In this document: in pieces, positions 40,429 through 49,301 of the stretch
Layout of the letters: the number at the start of each line of letters is the position of its first letter
Position numbering within the stretch: the first letter of the stretch is position 1
Source: an uncultured Flavobacterium sp.
GTDB taxonomy: Bacteria > Bacteroidota > Bacteroidia > Flavobacteriales > Flavobacteriaceae
Length of the DNA: 64,000 nucleotides
Direction of reading: 5' to 3'
Assembly: GCF_943913405.1 (NCBI RefSeq)
Contig: NZ_CALTYA010000002.1
Coordinates: 62,001 to 126,000, forward strand
Translations under genes and position numbers: made by a program
The notes under the pieces: generated by a model
The model's input: only the letters and a program-made list of their open reading frames with translations
Databases searched by the model: none
What the model was told of the DNA's origin: nothing

Positions 40429-40466
40429 ATGATTGTTTTTGTTCAGGCCTAACACTTTTTTAGGTC
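40429..40466 (+). promoter_or_regulatory. leader uORF overlapped by a hairpin, upstream of MATE
   Basis: A seven-codon frame MIVFVQA (40429-40452) ends inside the left arm of the hairpin GGCCTAA/TTAGGTC (40446-40466). Ribosome position on the uORF could change folding. No direct evidence of translation. Confidence 0.35.
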
Positions 40467-40540
40467 ATCTTGATTAAATTCTTTTTTACGCTGTCGCGGA
40501 AGTGAAGCAGGCGTCCCCAATTTTTTACATTTATCAAATC

Positions 40541-41965
40541 ATGACAAAGACAAACAAACCCACTTTTATATCTAGAATTATTACCGTAACCAAGCAATCG
40601 CTTCGTGGAGAAGCTGACTTTGACTACACCTCAGGAAACATTCGAAAAGCCGTTATTTTATTAGCAATTCCTATGGTTTTGGAAATGATGATGGAATCGG
40701 TTTTTGCTTTGGTAGACTTATATTTCGTAGGCCATTTAGAGAATAGCAGTTTTGCGATTCAAACTGTTGGACTTACAGAATCCGTTTTGACTATTATTTA
40801 TTCCTTAGCAATCGGATTAAGCATGGCTGCAACTGCTGTCGTCGCTCGAAGAATCGGAGAAAAAGATCCGACGAAAGCAGCAAAGGCAGGAATGCAGGCC
40901 GTAATAATTTCACTTGCCGTAAATGCCGTAATTAGTTGCTTCGGATTTATTTACGCAACAGACATTTTAATGCTGATGGGCGCTTCAAAAGACGCCGCTT
41001 TGCACGGAACTTCCTTTATGCAGATAATGATGGCCGGAAGCAGTTCTATCGTATTATTATTCTTGATCAACGGAATTTTTCGTGGTGCCGGAAATGCTGC
41101 AATTGCCATGAAAAGTTTGTGGATTGCCAATATCTGCAATATAATTTTATGTCCGATTTTAATTAACGGGCTCGGACCAATTCCTGCTTTTGGACTGACT
41201 GGCGCTGCAATGGCAACAACTACCGGAAGAACCATCGGGGTTTTATATCAAGCCTATCATTTATTCAACGGAAGAGGAGTTTTAAAAATCATCGGAAGCT
41301 ATTTTATTCCTGATTGGAAGCAGATTAAAGCGATCGTGAAAGTCGCAGCTCCGGGGATTTTGCAATTTGTGATTGCTTCTTGCAGTTGGATCTTCTTGGC
41401 GAATTTAGTTGCCGTGACTGGTGGCGATCACGGTTCGGCTGGCTATCAAACCGCTTTGCGAATCATGATGTTTTTCATCTTGCCTGCTTGGGGATTAAGC
41501 AATGCCGCGGCGACTTTGGTTGGCCAAAATTTAGGCGCAAAACAAGTGGACAGAGCCGTAAAATCAGTCATGCAGACTGCAAAATACAATGTGATTTTTA
41601 TGGCTTCGATCATGGTTATCACTTTGCTTGGCGCTGAATATATTGCTGCATTTTTCACGAATGATACTTTGGTTCAAAGTATTGCCGTGGAAGCAATTCG
41701 AATAATGAGTCTTGGCTATATTTTCTACGGAATTGGAATGGTTTTGATCAATACTTTCAACGGTGCTGGCGATACTTGGACTCCGACTTGGATTAATTTC
41801 TTCGGATTTTGGCTGTTTCAGATTCCAATGGCTTATATCTTGGCGAAGGTTTTAAAAATGGGTCCGACTGGTGTTTTCATTGCAATTCCGATTGCAGAAA
41901 CTGCGATCACTATTGCTGGATATATTTTGTTCAAGAAAGGAAAGTGGAAGACGATTCAGGTGTAG
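40541..41965 (+). CDS. MATE family efflux transporter
   Basis: A 474-residue twelve-helix cation-coupled multidrug exporter. NIRKAVILLAIPMVLEMMME, then ALVDLYFVGHL and the internally repeated second half (PGILQFVIASCSWIFLANLV) match MATE symmetry. The start MTKTNKPTF at 40541 is chosen over an in-frame GTG at 40502. A long leader with a uORF and hairpin suggests post-transcriptional control. Confidence 0.92.
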   Translation: MTKTNKPTFISRIITVTKQSLRGEADFDYTSGNIRKAVILLAIPMVLEMMMESVFALVDLYFVGHLENSSFAIQTVGLTESVLTIIYSLAIGLSMAATAVVARRIGEKDPTKAAKAGMQAVIISLAVNAVISCFGFIYATDILMLMGASKDAALHGTSFMQIMMAGSSSIVLLFLINGIFRGAGNAAIAMKSLWIANICNIILCPILINGLGPIPAFGLTGAAMATTTGRTIGVLYQAYHLFNGRGVLKIIGSYFIPDWKQIKAIVKVAAPGILQFVIASCSWIFLANLVAVTGGDHGSAGYQTALRIMMFFILPAWGLSNAAATLVGQNLGAKQVDRAVKSVMQTAKYNVIFMASIMVITLLGAEYIAAFFTNDTLVQSIAVEAIRIMSLGYIFYGIGMVLINTFNGAGDTWTPTWINFFGFWLFQIPMAYILAKVLKMGPTGVFIAIPIAETAITIAGYILFKKGKWKTIQV

Positions 41966-41987
41966 AAGGCCCTAAGTTGCTAAGATT

Positions 41988-42029
41988 CTAAGGCGCAAAG
42001 TTGAAAACGTTCTCTACTTTGCGTCTTAG
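41988..42029. repeat. GCTAAG-type dispersed hairpin
   Basis: CTAAGGCGCAAAGT pairs with ACTTTGCGTCTTAG (13 of 14), loop 14 bases, between convergent MATE and dusB. Confidence 0.7.
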
Positions 42030-42060
42030 CACCTTTGCGAAACAATAAATCATCTTTGCA

Positions 42061-43059
42061 TTATTGTTGCATAAATTGAAAACTTCCAAAAACCTCTTGA
42101 ATTTCGTTTAAGGTTTTATACAGTTCTTCCGGCGCATCTGTAGTGACCAATCTTTGTTTGTATTCTTTAAAACCTGGAATTCCTTTGAAATAATTGGTGT
42201 AATGTCTTCTCATTTCAACGATTCCGACACGCTCGCCTTTCCATTCCATTGACCAAGTCAGGTGATTTCTTACGGCTTCCACTCTATCTTCCATAGTTGG
42301 CGGTGCTAATTTTTCTCCGGTTTTAAAGAAATGCTTGATTTCATTGAAAATCCACGGATATCCGATTGCTGCACGCCCAATCATCATTCCGTCAAGGCCG
42401 AAGCGGTTTTTATATTCCAAAGCTTTTTCTGGCGAATCGATATCTCCGTTTCCAAAAATCGGCATTGTGATTCTTGGATTGTTTTTTACTCTTTCGATGT
42501 GCGTCCAATCTGAATGGCCTTTGTACATCTGCGCTCGCGTTCTGGCGTGAACCGTCAACGCTTGCACTCCGATGTCTTGCAGTCTTTCGGCAACCTCATC
42601 AATATTTATAGAATCTTCGTCCCAGCCCAATCTCGTTTTTACCGTCACCGGAAGATGCGTGCTTTTAATCACGGCTTTTGTCAGGCGAACCATCAAATCT
42701 ACATCTTTTAAAACGCCTGCTCCTGCTCCTTTGCAAACCACTTTTTTAACCGGACAGCCATAATTGATATCGACCAAATCAGGATGAACGGTTTCCACAA
42801 TCTTTGCAGAAAGTGCCATCGCTTCTTCGTCGCCACCAAAAATCTGGATTCCGACTGGTCTTTCGTAATCAAAAATGTCTAGCTTTTGGCGACTTTTCAT
42901 GGCATCGCGAATCAAACCCTCCGAAGAAATAAATTCGCTATACATCAAATCAGCCCCGTGAAGCTTGCACAATCTGCGAAAAGGCGGATCGCTGACGTCT
43001 TCCATCGGAGCTAAAAGTAAAGGGAAATCAGGTAATTCTATGTTGCCAATCTTGACCAT
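42061..43059 (-). CDS. dusB: tRNA-dihydrouridine synthase B
   Basis: A 332-residue FMN enzyme reducing uridines of the tRNA D-loop. PLLLAPMEDVSDPPFRRLC, NYGCPVKKVVCKGAGAGVL (catalytic Cys in the CKGAGA segment) and MIGRAAIGYPWIF are diagnostic. The start MVKIGNIELP at 43059 is supported by a minus-strand TAATTTTG box at 43076-43083, which lies downstream of the alternative ATG at 43152. Confidence 0.95.
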   Translation of the reverse strand: MVKIGNIELPDFPLLLAPMEDVSDPPFRRLCKLHGADLMYSEFISSEGLIRDAMKSRQKLDIFDYERPVGIQIFGGDEEAMALSAKIVETVHPDLVDINYGCPVKKVVCKGAGAGVLKDVDLMVRLTKAVIKSTHLPVTVKTRLGWDEDSINIDEVAERLQDIGVQALTVHARTRAQMYKGHSDWTHIERVKNNPRITMPIFGNGDIDSPEKALEYKNRFGLDGMMIGRAAIGYPWIFNEIKHFFKTGEKLAPPTMEDRVEAVRNHLTWSMEWKGERVGIVEMRRHYTNYFKGIPGFKEYKQRLVTTDAPEELYKTLNEIQEVFGSFQFMQQ

Positions 43060-43197
43060 CTTCTTGCATTTTTTTGCAAAATTACGACTTTTTTGAAGAA
43101 ATGTAATGAATTGTCCTCTAGGTTTGGAATTGTAAGAAATAGGCGATAGCAAAATCCTAAATTTTCAATTCCTTGTAAATCAATAAAATATAAGTCC

Positions 43198-43205
43198 TAT
43201 TTTTG
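43198..43205 (+). promoter_or_regulatory. -7 box of the NlpC/P60 gene
   Basis: TATTTTTG, leader of about 33 bases. Confidence 0.55.
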
Positions 43206-43243
43206 CGTTTCTAAAATTCATCTTCACCATCAAAAATTTTTAA

Positions 43244-43744
43244 ATGATTTACAAGACACTTATTTCCTTCTTATTTATAGGAATTTTAGCTACAAGCAAA
43301 ACAGAAGTAAAAATTACGGAACCTGCAGTAAAAACAGAAGCTCCAAAAATATCTGAAAGAGAAAAAATAATTTCTTACGCCAAAGAATACCTCGGAATTA
43401 ACTACAAATATGCCAGCAGCAATCCGTCAAAAGGTTTTGATTGTTCGGGTTTTGTGAATTATGTTTTCAAGCATTTTGACATTTCAGTTCCAAGAAGTTC
43501 CAGCCAGTTCAAAAACATTGGAAAAACGATAAAACCAGAAGCTTTTCAAAAAGGCGACATCTTAGTTTTTTACGGATATAAAGACACGAAATCAATCGGC
43601 CACGTCGGGATTATCTGTGAAGCTGACGGCATGAATTCTAAATTTATCCACGCTTCTTCTGGAAAAGAATATGCAGTAACGATCAGTGATTTGAACTCAA
43701 AAATGTACACGAAACGATTTTATAAATGTGTTTCAGTTTTGTAA
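43244..43744 (+). CDS. C40 (NlpC/P60) cell-wall peptidase
   Basis: A 166-residue secreted protein with an N-terminal hydrophobic segment (TLISFLFIGILATS) and an NlpC/P60 domain: FDCSGFVNYVFKHF holds the catalytic Cys, SIGHVGIICEADG the His, and FIHASSG the third polar residue. Such enzymes cleave peptidoglycan stem peptides. It is short, with one catalytic domain and no SH3 modules. Confidence 0.92.
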   Translation: MIYKTLISFLFIGILATSKTEVKITEPAVKTEAPKISEREKIISYAKEYLGINYKYASSNPSKGFDCSGFVNYVFKHFDISVPRSSSQFKNIGKTIKPEAFQKGDILVFYGYKDTKSIGHVGIICEADGMNSKFIHASSGKEYAVTISDLNSKMYTKRFYKCVSVL

Positions 43745-43778
43745 AAAGGTATTGAGGAAAAATAGGCACTGAGGTGCT

Positions 43779-43820
43779 AAGCAAAAAGGCGTTGAGAATT
43801 ATCTCAACGCCTTTTTGCTT
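43779..43820. terminator. long perfect terminator hairpin
   Basis: A 19-bp perfect stem AAGCAAAAAGGCGTTGAGA/TCTCAACGCCTTTTTGCTT with ATTA loop, flanked by GCTAAG/CTCAGCACC repeat arms (43770 and 43830-43865). Confidence 0.9.
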
Positions 43821-43864
43821 ATAACTTCGGACTTAGTGCCTCAGCACCTAAAAACCTTAGCACC

Positions 43865-45436
43865 TTACTTATTATAAAGCAATGAAGCCAATCTTTCATC
43901 TCTGCTATACACATCTTCGAAGAAACTCACATTTCCGTTTTCATCTGCGCCAGAAGTAAAATAAGCGATATAAACCGGAATTTTTTTCTTTAGCGAGTAA
44001 CTTTGCTCTTTCCCCCCGCTCATGGCTTTGTCGATTTTTGACGCATTCCAATTTTTATCGTCTTCGAGGATTGCATTTGCCAATTCTTTTGCTTTCTGAA
44101 CGCGAACGCAACCGTGGCTGAACGCTCTACTTTCTTTATTGAAAAGACTTTTTGCAGGCGAATCATGCAGGTAAATATTGTTTGAATTTGGGAACATAAA
44201 TTTTACTAAACCAAGCGAGTTTGTGGGTCCTGGTTTTTGGCGGACAGACTTACCGTTCCATTCCATATTATGTTGTGCCAAGTAATTTTTGTTTTTGGCG
44301 ATTCCAGGCTTTATTTCTTTTTCCAAGATGCTTTTCGGCACATTCCAATACGGACTAAACACCAAATAGCTCATCTGTCCGCTGAAAACTACGGTTTTGT
44401 TTAAGGCTTTTCCAACAACTACGTTTGATTCTAAGCGCAATTTCCCGTCTTTAAAATAACGCACTTTATACGAAGGAATATTCACGGCAATATAGTTACC
44501 GCTTTTGATAAATTTTGGAGAAATCCATCGGCAACGTTCCATATTCACAACAATCGTTTTGATTCTGTCTTGCACCGAAATGTTTAAATCTTTTATCAAA
44601 GACGGCGTAATCATTTTGTCTTCGTTTTGATAATTTCTTTTTTCGTAAGTGCCGATTGCATTCGCTAATTCTTCATCAAAAACAGTACTTTCAGAACTAC
44701 TTTTCAAATCACCAGACAAAGCAAGTCTTTTTCGAACTTGTAAAACCGTTGCCGCACTGTCGCCTACTTTCAAAGATTTCACACCTTCTTGCATGGTAAT
44801 TTTTTCCCAACCGCCTTTTTTCTCGATTTCACGGTATTTCTGCAAGCCTTTTTTAAGGTTATAATAAAGCGGAATCATTTCTTTTTCGTCCTTTTTCAAA
44901 AGCGTTGGATCTTTCATCAACGTATCTAAATAAGCGACATAAGAAGTTTTTTCACGTGGTAAATACCAACCTGTTTCCTTACTTTTATTGGCATCTAAAC
45001 CTTGATAGACATTTTTTGCATAGAAGAAATACATGGCCGAAACCAATAATTCTGAATTTACATCAGGATCTTTGTTTTCGTTTTCATAAAACAGATTGTC
45101 GATTTGTTCTTTGTAAGGCAATTTTGCAGGAACACCTTCTGCGCTGATTTGGTTTACCTGATTGAAAATAGCTTCAGCAAATTCGATCACGCCTTTTTTA
45201 TCGAACCAAATATAATGGTAATCGTGTTTTTTGTAAAGCTCTCTGATTTCAGATTCGTATTCTTTATAATCAGGATATTTCGTAAAAAACCCAGCTACTT
45301 TTGTACTGTCAAATTGAATAATTCTGTCATCGGGATCGACTTTAATATCTGACAAGTCATTTTCCTTTTTCTTGCAGGAAACAACGGCCAGCGAACACAT
45401 GGCAATTACGAATAAGTTTAAAAATATTTTTTTCAT
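43865..45436 (-). CDS. L,D-transpeptidase family lipoprotein
   Basis: A 523-residue YcbB-like protein. A lipobox ends at Cys 21 (CSLAVVSC). A middle region with a peptidoglycan-binding-like segment (VGDSAATVLQVRKRLALSGD) is followed by the YkuD catalytic domain with the HDSPAKSLF region and SHGCVRV near residue 440, which holds the nucleophilic cysteine. It would form 3-3 crosslinks or attach proteins to the sacculus. Length and order fit the Bacteroidota family. Confidence 0.93.
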   Translation of the reverse strand: MKKIFLNLFVIAMCSLAVVSCKKKENDLSDIKVDPDDRIIQFDSTKVAGFFTKYPDYKEYESEIRELYKKHDYHYIWFDKKGVIEFAEAIFNQVNQISAEGVPAKLPYKEQIDNLFYENENKDPDVNSELLVSAMYFFYAKNVYQGLDANKSKETGWYLPREKTSYVAYLDTLMKDPTLLKKDEKEMIPLYYNLKKGLQKYREIEKKGGWEKITMQEGVKSLKVGDSAATVLQVRKRLALSGDLKSSSESTVFDEELANAIGTYEKRNYQNEDKMITPSLIKDLNISVQDRIKTIVVNMERCRWISPKFIKSGNYIAVNIPSYKVRYFKDGKLRLESNVVVGKALNKTVVFSGQMSYLVFSPYWNVPKSILEKEIKPGIAKNKNYLAQHNMEWNGKSVRQKPGPTNSLGLVKFMFPNSNNIYLHDSPAKSLFNKESRAFSHGCVRVQKAKELANAILEDDKNWNASKIDKAMSGGKEQSYSLKKKIPVYIAYFTSGADENGNVSFFEDVYSRDERLASLLYNK

Positions 45437-45760
45437 GGAATTAATTTTGTTTTAAATAAATGTAGACAAAATTTGTGCAGATGAAAAATTCATTAGTTTG
45501 ATTTTAACATAAATTACTGTGATTTTTATAGCCGAAGATTCGCAGATTTAAATTTTTAAACTAGAAAATTTGTGAGGAATAATCCGTGAATCTGCGGCCA
45601 AATTTCATTGCTAATTCTATCAAAAATTCCTCTTTCAACTTACCAACTAAAAAACTATATTTGCCGATTAAATCCTTACCTTTAAGGAGATAATGGGGAA
45701 AGCGGAGAAATAATTGAAAAATTCTTTGTGAACGCGTAAAAATTTGACACAAAACTGTAC
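45437..45760. promoter_or_regulatory. 324-base lepA upstream region with palindrome, promoter and uORF
   Basis: Contains a CAGATTCGCAG-type imperfect palindrome (45531-45598), the -7 box TATATTTG (45656-45663), a CCTTA/TAAGG hairpin near 45674, and a six-codon uORF (45693-45713) with AAGGAG just upstream. Confidence 0.55.
45531..45598. repeat. CAGATTCGCAG-type dispersed palindrome
   Basis: GCCGAAGATTCGCAGATT (45531) pairs with AATCCGTGAATCTGCGGC (45581) with about four mismatches. Confidence 0.65.
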
Positions 45761-47557
45761 ATGAAACATATTAGAAATTTTTGCATTATTGCACATATTG
45801 ACCACGGAAAAAGCACCTTGGCCGACCGCTTGCTTGGCGCTACGCAAACCGTAACGGCTCGTGAAGAAAAAGCACAATTGCTTGACAACATGGATCTTGA
45901 GAGAGAACGTGGCATCACGATCAAGAGCCACGCCATTCAAATGGAATACAAATATAAAGGTGAAGATTACATCTTAAATTTGATTGACACTCCGGGACAC
46001 GTGGATTTTTCTTATGAAGTTTCTCGTTCGATTGCGGCTTGCGAAGGTGCGCTTTTGATCGTTGACGCGGCACAAAGCATCCAAGCACAAACCATTTCTA
46101 ACTTGTATTTGGCTTTAGAAAACGACTTGGAAATCATTCCGGTTTTGAACAAAGTCGATTTACCAAGTGCTAATCCTGAAGAAGTTAGCGACGATATTAT
46201 TGATTTATTAGGTTGCAAATTAGAAGATATCATTCACGCTTCGGGTAAAACTGGTTTTGGCGTAGAAAATATTTTGGCAGCCGTTATTGAAAAAATTCCG
46301 CCTCCAAAAGGTGATCCAAATGAACCGCTTCAGGCTTTGATTTTTGACTCGGTTTACAATCCTTTTAGAGGAATTGAGGTGATTTTTAGAGTAATCAACG
46401 GACAGATCAAAAAAGGCCAGAAAATTAAATTTATGGCTACCGGAAATGAATATTTTGCGGATGAAATTGGCACTTTGAAATTGAACCAAGTTCCGAAACA
46501 GATGATTTCTGCTGGAGATGTAGGTTATTTGATTTCAGGAATTAAGGAAGCAAAAGAAGTAAAAGTTGGTGATACTTTGACCGATGCAAAAGTGCCGACG
46601 ACCAATATGATTACAGGTTTTGAGGATGTAAAACCAATGGTTTTCGCCGGAATTTATCCTGTGGATACAGAAGATTATGAAGATTTAAGAGCTTCGATGG
46701 AAAAATTGCAATTGAACGATGCTTCGCTTGTATTTACGCCAGAAAGTTCTGCGGCTTTGGGATTCGGTTTCCGTTGCGGATTCTTAGGAATGTTGCATAT
46801 GGAAATCATCCAAGAAAGACTGGAGAGAGAGTTTGACATGACCGTAATTACTACGGTTCCCAACGTTTCTTATTTGGCTTACACCAAAAAAGATCCTGAA
46901 ACTTCTTTTGTGGTAAACAATCCATCTGACTTGCCAGAACCTTCAAAATTAGACCGTGTTGAAGAGCCTTTTATCAAAGCAACTATCATTACAAAATCTG
47001 ACTTTGTTGGAAACGTAATGTCGCTTTGTATTGAAAAACGTGGCGTAATCACGAACCAAACTTATTTGACAACTGACAGAGTTGAATTGTCTTTTGATAT
47101 GCCTTTGGCTGAAATTGTATTCGACTTTTATGATAGATTAAAAACCGTTTCAAAAGGTTATGCGTCGTTCGATTATTCTCCAATCGGAATGCGAACTTCG
47201 AAATTGGTGAAATTGGATATTCTGCTGAATGCTCAAGGCGTTGATGCGCTTTCTGCATTGATTCACGAAGACAACGCTTATAACATCGGTAAGAAAATGA
47301 CCGAAAAATTACGCGAATTGATTCCGAGACAGCAATTTGATATTCCGATTCAAGCGGCAATTGGAGCAAAAATTATTGCTCGTGAAACGATTAAAGCCTT
47401 AAGAAAAGACGTTACTGCAAAATGTTATGGAGGAGATATTTCTCGTAAACGTAAGCTTTTGGAGAAACAGAAAAAAGGTAAAAAACGTATGAGACAGGTT
47501 GGAAATGTTGAAATTCCTCAGGAAGCATTTATGGCTGTTTTGAAATTGAATGATTAA
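45761..47557 (+). CDS. lepA: elongation factor 4 (LepA)
   Basis: A 598-residue translational GTPase that back-translocates stalled ribosomes. G1 is AHIDHGKSTLADRLL, the switch region ERERGITIKSHAI, G3 DTPGHVDFSYE, G4 NKVDLPSA. The LepA-specific C-terminal domain ends AIGAKIIARETIKALRKDV, followed by CYGGDISRKRKLL. Length is typical. A leader of about 90 bases with a small SD-led uORF precedes it. Confidence 0.97.
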   Translation: MKHIRNFCIIAHIDHGKSTLADRLLGATQTVTAREEKAQLLDNMDLERERGITIKSHAIQMEYKYKGEDYILNLIDTPGHVDFSYEVSRSIAACEGALLIVDAAQSIQAQTISNLYLALENDLEIIPVLNKVDLPSANPEEVSDDIIDLLGCKLEDIIHASGKTGFGVENILAAVIEKIPPPKGDPNEPLQALIFDSVYNPFRGIEVIFRVINGQIKKGQKIKFMATGNEYFADEIGTLKLNQVPKQMISAGDVGYLISGIKEAKEVKVGDTLTDAKVPTTNMITGFEDVKPMVFAGIYPVDTEDYEDLRASMEKLQLNDASLVFTPESSAALGFGFRCGFLGMLHMEIIQERLEREFDMTVITTVPNVSYLAYTKKDPETSFVVNNPSDLPEPSKLDRVEEPFIKATIITKSDFVGNVMSLCIEKRGVITNQTYLTTDRVELSFDMPLAEIVFDFYDRLKTVSKGYASFDYSPIGMRTSKLVKLDILLNAQGVDALSALIHEDNAYNIGKKMTEKLRELIPRQQFDIPIQAAIGAKIIARETIKALRKDVTAKCYGGDISRKRKLLEKQKKGKKRMRQVGNVEIPQEAFMAVLKLND

Positions 47558-47592
47558 TTTATTATTGAGAAAATAGTATTGAGAATTGAGAT

Positions 47593-47623
47593 AAACCCGA
47601 TGGCGAAAGTTGTCGGGTTTTTT
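47593..47623 (+). terminator. lepA terminator
   Basis: AAACCCGA and TCGGGTTT form an 8-bp stem followed by T-run. Confidence 0.85.
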
Positions 47624-47654
47624 GATTTTGTATCTTTGATAAAATATTTTTAGA

Positions 47655-48617
47655 ATGGACGAAACTCCAAAACGTTTTGACAGAATTATCGCCATCTTAA
47701 TTCAATTGCAATCTAAGAAAATTGTAAAAGCACATGAATTAGCCGAACGATTCGAGGTCAGCTTGCGCACGATTTACCGCGACATCAGAACTTTGGAAGC
47801 CTCTGGGGTTCCGATTTATAGCGAAGCCGGGATTGGATATTCTTTGATGGAAGGCTATCGATTGCCTCCCGTGATGTTCACGCGAGAGGAAGCCAGCAGT
47901 TTTATTGCGGCGGAGAAATTGATGCAGAAATTTACGGATAAAGAATTGGGGAGTCATTATGCTTCTGCAACTTTTAAGTTGAAGGCGGTTTTGCAGAGTT
48001 CTGATAAAGATTGGGTTTCCAACATCGAATCTAATATTTTTATGCAACCGACTGGAAATTTATTCAATGAAAAATCTCCCAATACTTTGGCTTGTCTTTT
48101 TAAAAGTATAGCCGAGAAAACACAAATTATTTTATTTTACCAAACCGCTGAAGCTGAAGAAGCGACGGAAAGAACCATTGAACCTGTCGGGATTTTTCAT
48201 GATAATGACAATTGGTATACTTTGGGATATTGCCATTTGAGAAAAGATTATCGACAATTTAGAACCGATAGAATCCACAATATAAAAGCTACTGAAAAGC
48301 AATTTTCATTGGAACATCAGGCTTTGGAAACTTATTTAGAAAAAGACAAGGAAAAGTATCCGACGACGAAAGTCAGAATTTTGATTGATAAAAAAGTAGC
48401 AAAACATCTTGATTATGAAAAGAAACATCATGGTTTTGTTTCTCAAAAATCTGTTGGAAACGACATTGAAATGACTTTTATGTCTCCCAATGTTGAAGAA
48501 TATTTCCCGAGATGGTTTTTGATGTTTGGCGATTATGCTACAATTTTAGAACCAGAAAGCTTGAAAGAAAGAGTTTTGGAACTGGTTGAAAAATCTTTGC
48601 TCCGATTGAAAAAGTAA
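47655..48617 (+). CDS. YafY family WYL-domain transcriptional regulator
   Basis: A 320-residue regulator: N-terminal winged HTH (HELAERFEVSLRTIYRDIRT), then a WYL domain with NWYTLGYCHLRKDYRQFRTD (the WYxxxxC..R..FR..R signature), then a WCX-like C-terminus. WYL domains bind nucleic-acid or nucleotide ligands. A TATCTTTG box at 47631-47638 gives a leader of about ten bases. The palindrome at 48618 starts on the base after its stop. Targets are unknown; the DinB gene is convergent. Confidence 0.88.
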   Translation: MDETPKRFDRIIAILIQLQSKKIVKAHELAERFEVSLRTIYRDIRTLEASGVPIYSEAGIGYSLMEGYRLPPVMFTREEASSFIAAEKLMQKFTDKELGSHYASATFKLKAVLQSSDKDWVSNIESNIFMQPTGNLFNEKSPNTLACLFKSIAEKTQIILFYQTAEAEEATERTIEPVGIFHDNDNWYTLGYCHLRKDYRQFRTDRIHNIKATEKQFSLEHQALETYLEKDKEKYPTTKVRILIDKKVAKHLDYEKKHHGFVSQKSVGNDIEMTFMSPNVEEYFPRWFLMFGDYATILEPESLKERVLELVEKSLLRLKK

Positions 48618-48670
48618 CCGCAGATTCGCAGACTTTTTTAAATTATAAATTTTAATCTGCGAATCTGCGG
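48618..48670. repeat. CAGATTCGCAG-type perfect palindrome
   Basis: CCGCAGATTCGCAGA (48618-48632) and TCTGCGAATCTGCGG (48656-48670) are perfectly complementary, 15 bp, with an AT-rich loop. It abuts the YafY stop codon and lies between convergent genes. Confidence 0.85.
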
Positions 48671-48677
48671 TGAAAAA

Positions 48678-49154
48678 TTATCTCTCCCAGAAAAAAGGAG
48701 GCTGAATTCCCAAAGCTCTTAAATACACATAACCTTGACCGCGGTGATGAATTTCATTATCGATAAAATAGAGAATATTCTGGATTATCGGAAATTCATA
48801 TTGCCCAAAAAGATTGAATGTGTCATTGAAATCTTCCATGCTTAATTGGTCCCAAAGGTCATTGATTTCTGCAGTAGATTCATCCCATTTTTTAAGAAAT
48901 TCTGCTTTTGTCGTGAATTTTTCAGCTTCTTCGCTGAATGGTTCTACTTTACGATTTACGATTCCTTTTAAGCCTGGAGCTCCGATTGCCAATAATTCTG
49001 AGGTTAATTGTGCAAAGGTTCTCATTCCTCCAATTGAAAATTCGAAAAAATCTTTTTCAGGAAATAATTCGATTACTCGGCGTGTCAGATTTCTGTGGCC
49101 TTGCCAGTGTTTTAATAAATCTTCTTGACTGATTACTTGGGCTGTTGCGAACAT
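48678..49154 (-). CDS. DinB family protein
   Basis: A 158-residue four-helix metal-binding DinB/YfiT-like protein. HWQGHRNLTRRVIELFPEKD supplies the first His, and NEIHHRGQGYVYLRALGIQP the C-terminal HxxxH-like motif. The family includes bacillithiol-dependent transferases. The start MFATAQVISQ at 49154 is chosen because a minus-strand TACATTTG box overlaps the longer ATG at 49184. Confidence 0.88.
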   Translation of the reverse strand: MFATAQVISQEDLLKHWQGHRNLTRRVIELFPEKDFFEFSIGGMRTFAQLTSELLAIGAPGLKGIVNRKVEPFSEEAEKFTTKAEFLKKWDESTAEINDLWDQLSMEDFNDTFNLFGQYEFPIIQNILYFIDNEIHHRGQGYVYLRALGIQPPFFWER

Positions 49155-49248
49155 GTTTTTATCTTTTAATTGTTTATACGACAAATGTAAAGACGGCTGG
49201 TGACAACAGTTTGTCAGCAGTATTTTAGAATTTTTATTTTTTTTTCAT

Positions 49249-49283
49249 AAAAAAACCTGCGACGTGAATCGCAGGTTTTTTTA
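49249..49283. terminator. bidirectional terminator
   Basis: AAAACCTGCGA and TCGCAGGTTTT, 11-bp stem over CGTGAA, between the ABC/M1 operon end and the DinB promoter. Confidence 0.88.
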
Positions 49284-49301
49284 AGTAATAATTGAAGTTG
49301 T

